Shown piece after piece: positions 36,722-45,000 of a DNA stretch of 64,000 nt. This stretch comes from Legionella bononiensis (GTDB lineage Bacteria; Pseudomonadota; Gammaproteobacteria; Legionellales; Legionellaceae): positions 248,001 to 312,000 of the forward strand of contig NZ_JADOBG010000002.1 of the NCBI RefSeq assembly GCF_016786215.1, in the 5' to 3' direction. The stretch's first letter is position 1. Every line of letters begins with the position of its first letter. A model generated the notes under the pieces. The model saw only the letters and a list, made by a program, of their open reading frames with translations, made no database searches and was not told where the DNA came from. A program made the translations under genes and the position numbers.

Positions 36722-37688
36722 TATAACCTTAATTGAAGCAGTAACTCAGGCTCTGGCTTATGAGTTAGCCCATGATGAAAACGTCGTCGTATTTGGTGAA
36801 GACGTGGGTAAAAACGGTGGCGTGTTTCGTGCGACCGTTGGATTACAAGAGCGTTTTGGAGAGAAACGCGTTTTTGATACTCCCCTTGCAGAATCCATGA
36901 TAGCCGGTCTGGCAATAGGAATGTCCATTCAGGGATTAAAGCCTGTAGCAGAATTTCAATTTATGGGTTTTATCTATCCTGCGATGAATCAAATCATTTC
37001 TCATGCTGCTCGTATGAGAAACAGAACTCGTGGACGACTGCATTGCCCACTGGTATACCGAGCGCCATTTGGCGGTGGAATTAGAGCACCCGAACATCAT
37101 TCTGAAAGTACAGAAGCTTTATTCGCTCATATACCCGGTTTACAAGTAGTTATTCCCTCATCTCCCAAACGTGCTTATGGATTATTGCTAGCCGCTATGC
37201 GAAATCCTGATCCTGTTATTTTTCTTGAGCCAAAACGTATCTATCGTTTAGTCAAACAACCCGTCGCAGATGATGGACAGGCATTACCAATAGGAAAATG
37301 TTTTACATTGCAGCACGGTGATGATCTAACTCTAGTCAGCTGGGGTGCCAGTATGCACGAAACCCTGCAAGCAGCGAAACAATTAAGTGATGAAGGCATT
37401 TCCTGTGACGTGATTGATGTGGCGACAATCAAACCATTAGATATTGAGACCATAATCGCTTCCGTAGAAAAAACAGGACGTTGTGTAATTGTCCATGAGG
37501 GAGCTAAAACCTGTGGAGTTGGAGCTGAGATATCTGCTCAAATTATGGAACAGTGTATGGCTGATCTTCTTGCCCCGGTTCAGCGGGTCACTGGTTATGA
37601 TACCGTAATGCCTTACTTCCAGCTTGAAAAACAGTACATACCAAGTGTTACACGTATTAAAAACAGTGTTATGAGCATAATGGAGTGA
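36714..37688 (+). CDS. pdhB: 2-oxoacid dehydrogenase E1 beta subunit
   Basis: Partner of E1 alpha, 324 residues, the usual length. Transketolase-like pyrimidine-binding domain: LAHDENVVVFGEDVGKNGGVFRAT, FDTPLAESMIAGLAIGMS, EFQFMGFIYPAMNQI. The C-terminal transketolase domain has ISCDVIDVATIKPLDIETI and VIVHEGAKTCGVGAEI. The ATG lies inside pdhA (8-bp overlap) and its TGA is 2 bp before the E2 start codon, so the three subunits are made in a coupled way. Confidence 0.92.
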   Translation: MPDITLIEAVTQALAYELAHDENVVVFGEDVGKNGGVFRATVGLQERFGEKRVFDTPLAESMIAGLAIGMSIQGLKPVAEFQFMGFIYPAMNQIISHAARMRNRTRGRLHCPLVYRAPFGGGIRAPEHHSESTEALFAHIPGLQVVIPSSPKRAYGLLLAAMRNPDPVIFLEPKRIYRLVKQPVADDGQALPIGKCFTLQHGDDLTLVSWGASMHETLQAAKQLSDEGISCDVIDVATIKPLDIETIIASVEKTGRCVIVHEGAKTCGVGAEISAQIMEQCMADLLAPVQRVTGYDTVMPYFQLEKQYIPSVTRIKNSVMSIME

Positions 37689-37690
37689 TA

Positions 37691-38806
37691 ATGAATATTT
37701 TTAATCTACCTGATTTAGGTGAAGGATTACCTGATGCTGAAATTCATGAATGGTTTGTTAAAGAAGGTGATACAGTAAAAGCGGATCAACCTTTAGTTTC
37801 TATGGAAACAGCTAAAGCTGTAGTTGATGTACCCTGCCCTCAAGGCGGTACTATTGCCAAACTTTTTGGCAAACCTGGTGATGTTATTAAAACCGGTGAA
37901 CCTTTAGTTGCATTCGTTTCAACAAGTGCCAAACCTGCTGATAAAGGTACTGTAGTAGGTAATCTTGAAGAAAGTACCGAAATCAGTGAAGATAACTTTG
38001 TAATTGGCTCGCAGAATTCAGACAGAACACGTGTTAAGACAACACCTGCGGTACGGATGCTGGCTAAAAAACTGGGTGTTGATCTGAACACCTTAAAAGG
38101 CACAGGAGAGCATGGAGTCATCACCCGCCTTGATGTTCAGAATCAGGCAGATAAAAACTCCCAACCCCCTGTTGGTTTTGAACCATTGCGTGGGGTTAGA
38201 AGAGCCATGCTAAACAGTATGGTTCAGTCACATGCGGAAATAGTACCAGTAAGTATTTTTGACGAAGCGGATATTAATAACTGGAAACAAGGCACGGACA
38301 TCACTGTTCGGTTAATTAGAGCAATTGTACATGCATCCAACATGGAACCAGCTCTTAATGCCTGGTTTGATACCCGACATGGTGCCCGCCAGTGTTTTAA
38401 AGAAGTTCATCTTGGATTGGCTATGGATAATGATGAAGGTTTATTTGTGCCCGTCATACACGACGCCAATAAGCATTCAGATGGTGAATTACGCCAAATC
38501 ATCAATGACTTCAAAGAATCGGTACGAAATCGAGCTGTTACCGCAGATAAGTTAAAAGGTGCAACAATAACCTTATCCAACTTCGGTAAATTTGCTGGTC
38601 GTTTTGCCAGCCCGATAATAGTTCCTCCGATGGTATCAATATTGGCTGTAGGAAGACTCTATAAAAGTGCTGTTGTTACTCCTGAAGGTTCAATTGAAGC
38701 GCACAACATGCTTCCACTCTCCCTCAGTTTTGATCACAGAGCTGTAACTGGAGGTGAGGCAACTCGGTTCCTTGGTGCAGTCATAGAATCACTACAGAAC
38801 GCCTGA
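37691..38806 (+). CDS. pdhC: 2-oxoacid dehydrogenase E2 acyltransferase
   Basis: Dihydrolipoamide acyltransferase core of the complex, 371 residues. The single lipoyl domain (about 1-80) carries the lipoylated Lys42 in SMETAKAVVDVP. A peripheral-subunit-binding domain lies at about 115-150 (TTPAVRMLAKKLGVDLNTLKGTG), followed by the catalytic domain. The active-site signature, normally His-x-x-x-Asp-Gly, reads HRAVTGG: His349 is present but Thr353 replaces Asp. The start ATG follows GGAG, and a GTG two codons upstream is the alternative. No E3 gene follows, so it must use an E3 encoded elsewhere. Confidence 0.9.
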   Translation: MNIFNLPDLGEGLPDAEIHEWFVKEGDTVKADQPLVSMETAKAVVDVPCPQGGTIAKLFGKPGDVIKTGEPLVAFVSTSAKPADKGTVVGNLEESTEISEDNFVIGSQNSDRTRVKTTPAVRMLAKKLGVDLNTLKGTGEHGVITRLDVQNQADKNSQPPVGFEPLRGVRRAMLNSMVQSHAEIVPVSIFDEADINNWKQGTDITVRLIRAIVHASNMEPALNAWFDTRHGARQCFKEVHLGLAMDNDEGLFVPVIHDANKHSDGELRQIINDFKESVRNRAVTADKLKGATITLSNFGKFAGRFASPIIVPPMVSILAVGRLYKSAVVTPEGSIEAHNMLPLSLSFDHRAVTGGEATRFLGAVIESLQNA

Positions 38807-38819
38807 TCTTTTTATATCT

Positions 38820-38847
38820 GCTCTCGGTTCGAAATAGTGCTGAGAGC
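38820..38847 (+). terminator. Hairpin downstream of the E2 gene
   Basis: GCTCTC (38820-38825) pairs with GAGAGC (38842-38847), 13 bp after the E2 stop codon. The loop is 16 bases and there is no T-run after it, so it is a weak terminator candidate. Confidence 0.3.
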
Positions 38848-39006
38848 GGCAATCACCCATATATCTCCTAAAGCCATGTACCCCTACTCATGTTGATACT
38901 TACCCATCACTAGATGAATTACTACTGTATTAGAACTTCACTTTTGCAATTCAAGAATATATTGGATTAATAAAGAGCACTTAAAGACGATTTATTATGC
39001 ACATCG

Positions 39007-39039
39007 GTTAATAATTCTTTAATAATTAAGGTCTATAAT
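39007..39039 (+). promoter_or_regulatory. PmrA-like direct repeat and -10 element
   Basis: GTTAATAAT (39007-39015) and TTTAATAAT (39018-39026) form an 11-bp-period direct repeat. A perfect TATAAT follows at 39034-39039, and the start codon of the giant gene is 32 bases further. The published L. pneumophila PmrA consensus is a tandem cTTAATatT with a two-base spacer, which this fits at most positions. PmrA activates many Dot/Icm effector genes. AT-rich intergenic DNA can produce such strings by chance. Confidence 0.5.
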
Positions 39040-39071
39040 CAATTTATAAGTCACTTAATTGGTTTTTTACA

Positions 39072-42000
39072 ATGAATCTAAATAAAGAACAGTTCGAAAT
39101 TTTATTTGGTCGTTACAGGAGTAAAAATCCCAATTATCCAGCCACTGATGCATCTAGAAAACAATTTAAACTCGCTGTTGAATATATTGAAAGAAAATTT
39201 GAATCAGATTTTGTTAATTTGTTTGCCTTAAGCAGTTCCCAAGAGGAAACATTTCAAGATCATAAATCTCATTGGGATTTTGCATGCCAAATATTTGATG
39301 CCAGTTTACCAGCACAAAATAATTTTAAATTTGATACCAATAGAGCTGAGTTAGAGAAAATCAAGGTAGAACAAAAAATTGTCCATACCTCCTTGATATC
39401 AATCCATGGAATGACCAGAAACCAGGGCTTAAGGGAAAAACTAATCAAAGGTAACTTAACTAAATCAGAATGGTTGACTGATCTTGATTTACAACGAATG
39501 CTCGAATTAACTGGAACTCAGGACAAAATTCATATCCTGACTTTTGATCCACAATCCATAGGTACAGCATTACATTTTGAACGAGAAAAGCATACTGACG
39601 GTCTACCTTACTCGATTCCAATGTTACTCAATAAAGGAAGTGATGCCTCTAATCAGGGATCACATTGGCTTGCTGCAAACATAGTAGTTGATCCAACAGC
39701 TCGTACCGTCTCTTATAAGATTACAGACAGTATGAAATTGTCGGCAAACGAAGAACAGGCTTATAAAAAACTGATCGAAAATGCCATTAATTATCAGGAA
39801 AATAACGCTCCCGATCTTATTTCATTTAAAGGTTTTCCCGCAAACGAAGGCTGGACCATTAAACGATCCGATAAAGACGTTATAAGTCAAAATCAAAATG
39901 ATGGTTTTTCCTGTGGGTATAGGGCACTGCATAATTTATTTCAAATCGAAGGACTGGTTGGTGATAATGAAATAGCTAAAAGCTATAAACAAATCAGAGG
40001 TAAAGAGGGTATTGCTCCTGAAGAAAGCAGCGCGTTAGTCAAAGAATTTTATGAAGCACAACTTGAGAATTTAGTAATCGACGCATCGGTGTATGATGCA
40101 ATCAATCACAAACAACGCAAACTATTTGAATCAGATCATGATCAAAAGCGTATTAAAAACACTGCTTTAAAACAAATTCTAACTCAGGAACAACCGACTG
40201 TTACAGAGGATCCCAGCTTTTTGGTTAATCCAGCAGTAAGTGAGGCTGTTAATAAACTAAATGGGTTTTCATCCGTTTTTTCATTTCCCGGGACAAGTGA
40301 TCCTTCATTAAGCGCGACAGATTTTGAAAATTTGTTTACTCAACTTCAACTAAAACTGGATAGATTAGACATTAATCTCAAATTACTAACTTTGACGCCC
40401 TGCAATGCCGAGATGTTAGATGGATTGAATGCGTATTGTGGATTAAATGCAGGAATAAGAGTTGATAAACTTAAAATCGATCTCGATCCATCAGTCAACC
40501 CAGAGGTCTTTGTCGCCAAATTAAAATTAGCACTGAATAACCTCTCAGAAAATAATTTAGCAGAACTCGTTATCGCCGACAAAGGAACAGTTCTTAAAGA
40601 AGAACACTGGTTACAAATCTATAACTTTGTTGAAAAGAAACAAATTCCAATCGCTATTACTCTTCCAGAGGAGTTCTTAAACTCTACATTACAACACCAG
40701 CTTGATGATGTTGTTTCTGTTAACCAGCGCATGAAAAATCAGAATGAACTGGGTATGGAACAAAAAGAACGAAAAGCGCTGGATCTAGAACATAAAGGGA
40801 TTCGCAAGAGACCCACATTAAAAGACGCTCGAGCAGGAATAAATATTGATATTGAACTTCAACAAGAACAACAGGTTGAGGTGGCCGTAGCTGTTCAAAA
40901 AACTCGTGAATCAAATGAGGAAGAAGTTGGTTTTGGCGAAATTAATGCCCTTGATTTAAACGAATTGATGCGACGTTTTTCTCAAGAAGGCATGTTGGTG
41001 ATTAATCCAGAAGCCCAATTGATCTCCAAAAGTGAGTTAAAGAAAAACTGGCATACATGGATGGGAGATATTGTCTATGTGGAAAGTAATGGGGTTCGTT
41101 ATGACTCACTAAAATCAGATAATGTGCCCCAGGGAAACGAGGTCATTATACGCGGTACCCAGTTTGGGAAAATCAGTATTGAAGCAGTACAACAATTAAT
41201 GGACCATCGAGAACAATTTCAGTATGGAATTAATCCTGATTTTCTTCCACCTGGCTTTGCTCTGGTACCCGATCGCTCAAATTCAGAAATCCTTGTATTA
41301 CATTATGATAAAGACGTAGCTCCATCCAGTACTGATATAGCTCCTCAACTGCAGGAACAAATTTCCAAAAAACCCCCATCAGCAGATGTTTTTGGTGAAA
41401 TGATCAGTTCATTAAAACCCAATGATAATGCTCGGGACGCAGTATTATTAAAACAATGGAATCTCATCAATGATTCAACTTATTCACGAGAAAATACTTT
41501 TGAATTTCGAGGTCAATTTTCCAAATTATTACTTCTGAATAAAGATCAACTCGAACAGGTTTTTAGTCTATGCAACTCAGAAGGAACATTCAATGCAAAA
41601 ATATTGCATTACATCATGGAAAACACTCAACGCACTGAATCACTTTTTAAAGGGAACGCAGATAGAACAGACGACAATTCTGTTGCATTAGACAGTATTA
41701 TAAAACAATTTCATGGATCTGAAGACTTAGCCAAAAGCTTTATTGAGTTATCACATAATCTCACGACTACAACACCAGATAAAAGCACACATATTCTCCT
41801 GACTTTATTAGCAGATAATCCTGAACTTAAAACGCAAGTCGAAAGTTGGTCAAAAAAACTTGCTTTTGATGACAAACAAATGAATGCGCTATTACAGGTA
41901 TACACTGAGTATTCTGGCGCAGGGTTATCAAAATTATTTTCTGTATGGAAGGATATTGATAGTGAACTGCTGAAACAATTAAGTAATACCGTATTTAAAC

Positions 42001-45000
42001 AAGCAGATTCATTTGTACCCATGATTAAGAACGAAAAAATGCAGGATGCATTAAAAGTTCTGAGTGGATTAAGTCAGGATAAGAGCAAATACGCCTGGTG
42101 GACTAGCTTGTTAGCGCAACATTCTTCAGCTGTAGGATCTGACAGTTTACCAGAACTCATAAGTGCCTTTAATTCATTTGTCAAAAAAATTGAGGAAATG
42201 GGGCTAAAATTTTATCCCAATGTATCGTTCACGGATGTTAAAAGTATGCCCACAGTGTTGGGTCGAATTTTAACCATTTTACAAAATACAGCTCCAGTTG
42301 ACCGAGAAGCACAATGGAAGGAGATTACTGCCATTTCATTAGAGGCAAATGGCGCCGTTCGTGAATTTACTCAACCAGTTCAGCAGGGAAAACAAACAGT
42401 ACAAAAAGTATTTGTTATCCCTGAAATGAGAGTTACCCCACTTGAATACAACAATACTGATTATTCAGCAAAAGGTAAATGGAAATCCATTGCGAAACAA
42501 GACACTCTGGCTGAAACAAGAAAAGAATTTTATCGTTTTGTTGCTCACCAAAAAGACAGGTTACCTCTGGATTTTTATCGTGAAATGGATGCAAAAATTG
42601 TATCGTCAAAATGTACTGATACAGAAAAAGCGAAATTGTTTGCACTGCTGGCGGATAGTACTACTGGTTTAACCAATGCTGAACTATCAAGTGATATAGA
42701 GCACTCAAAAGAAAACTGGAATCATATTGTTAACTCATTGAATAATATACCGTTGTCAGCGCCCCTAAAATTATTTGAAAGTAAAATAAGAGAACAATTA
42801 GTCGATCGCTTATTTGATTTAGGTAATGCACCAGCACTACCCGTGTTGAGAAAACTTCTGGATTTAATAGGCAACGCTTTAAAAATTGAAAATTACTTCC
42901 GTGCTGTAAGCGAATTGGAAGAGAAAGGTCAGCGACTCAACCATACCTGTAGTATTCTTGAGCAAATAACCCGAAATTGGGGAGATTCAATCTATACCGG
43001 TATGAAATTTTATACCGAGGATACTTATAAAGAACCAGGAGAATCAATATTCTACAGACATCTGGATACCGCAGTAGCTCTTTTAAACGGACCGAATGGC
43101 TGGGCCTTCGACGATAATGAATACGGTAAAAAAATACTGTCTCTCATCAGTACCTTTGGGCTGGCAAATGGTAATAAAGAAGACAATCAAGCCACTGCTT
43201 ATAAAATAAGAACTATCTTTGATGCCGCATTAATGAAAAGCAACTCCGCCATTAATAAAGCCCTATATATAATGCAGTCCATGGATAAAAATGGACCACC
43301 TCCACTTACTCCTAACGATTTATATGAGTTCATCAGTCAATTTAGTAATGAGTACATTAGTTCAAGGGAAATTACAAAAATCCAAAATCTGGTCAAAGAC
43401 CGATTTGAAAACTACTTTCCAAATAACTACTTTAAATTTCTGCAAGCCGAAGGTATGCCTCTTGAGGCGCAACAGGTACTTAACGCCAAATTTAGTGACA
43501 ATGAACGTAAATTGATTGAACAATTAGTATCGCATTATACTGAGCCTGGAGACGCCTTACAGTATTTGGATGTAATTAAAAAACTCGTAGTCATTACTCG
43601 CGATTTATCAAAATTAGAACGCGAAACGTTTTTACAAAAAATAAATTCACCTGCTCTCCTCGAACATACAACAATAAATAATTTAGATCAGCTATTGGAA
43701 GGTATAAAAAACAGTGGAGCCCCCAATGATTTCTTATTCTTCCTTAACAAAGCGGAACATTTCCAAGGTCAACTTAATGGTCTAATGCAAAAAACCCAAG
43801 TTTATTTGAATACCATACTGCCTTCAATGGAACAAATGAAGAGCAAAGTAGTATCCAAAATGGACTCTCTGAATCTGGTTATCGATTTATTATTAACAAC
43901 TAATCCCGAGAAACTAGGTTCTTCACCCGATGTAAAACGTCCAGATGATGACGATTTTCTACAGATTAGAGATCAACTTACAGTAGACCCGGATAAAGTA
44001 GATCCCAAACTTCTTGAAACACAAATTATATCCTTTATTGAAAAGGTTCCTGGAGCAAATCAACTTGCCGCACTGAAGAATTTGAAGGACCATTTAGAGG
44101 AGTTGAACAGCCCAGAACCTGTAGCCGATAAACCTGAACCGGTTAAACCAGCAGAAAATGCAGGCGTATTAGGAAGGATAGGCGCTGCTCTTGGTGGAGG
44201 AATCAAGGCCGTTGGTGGTTTTTTCAGTAAATTAATTGGTAACAAAACTGAAGTTTCCCCGGCAGCTGAATCAACTCAACCGATAACTGTGGTCATCAAA
44301 AAACCTAAAGATTTTGAGACAGACTATTTAACTAAAGCCAGCAACGAACTATCAACTGTTATCGAAAAAAGAAAGCAATTCGATCAGGTTTTTGTTGATT
44401 TATTTAAAAGCATCAATCAAGCAGCGGAACATTATCCGGGTGATAAAACTACAATTATCAATTACCTGAGACACTTTCTTTCTAATAATTACTCAAGCGA
44501 TGATCAAATTGTTTTTTCATGGAATAACATTAACTTAATTAAAAATGAGTTTATCGCTTTGGATGATCCAGATATTGTTCGTTCTTTATGCAATCATTTT
44601 AGCAGTGATAAAGGTGAATTTACCCATGAGTCGCTGTTAAAGTTATTGTCTTCACCGGAATATACAGCATTTCCCAAAGATGAGAAAAAGTTGTTTTTAA
44701 ATTTGTTAACTTCATTAATTAACAACGATAAGCCCTGTACGCTTAATGAACTGAACGATTTAATGAATCGATGCAAAGATGAGAAAAAGGGGCCAATTCT
44801 TCTTGAAACCTTAAAAAACATCTATAAATCAGCACCCTACCCGACTCTTAAAAAATTTCAAAAATGGGAAAACAGTTGTCCTGAGGATGGTGATTTAGCA
44901 CAACATCTTGCTGAATGCTATGCAAAATTTGATAAAAAACCTTGTAAACGAGAAACTGTTAATGGATTTAACCTGGCTTTTGCAAAAGATCAAGCAGCCA

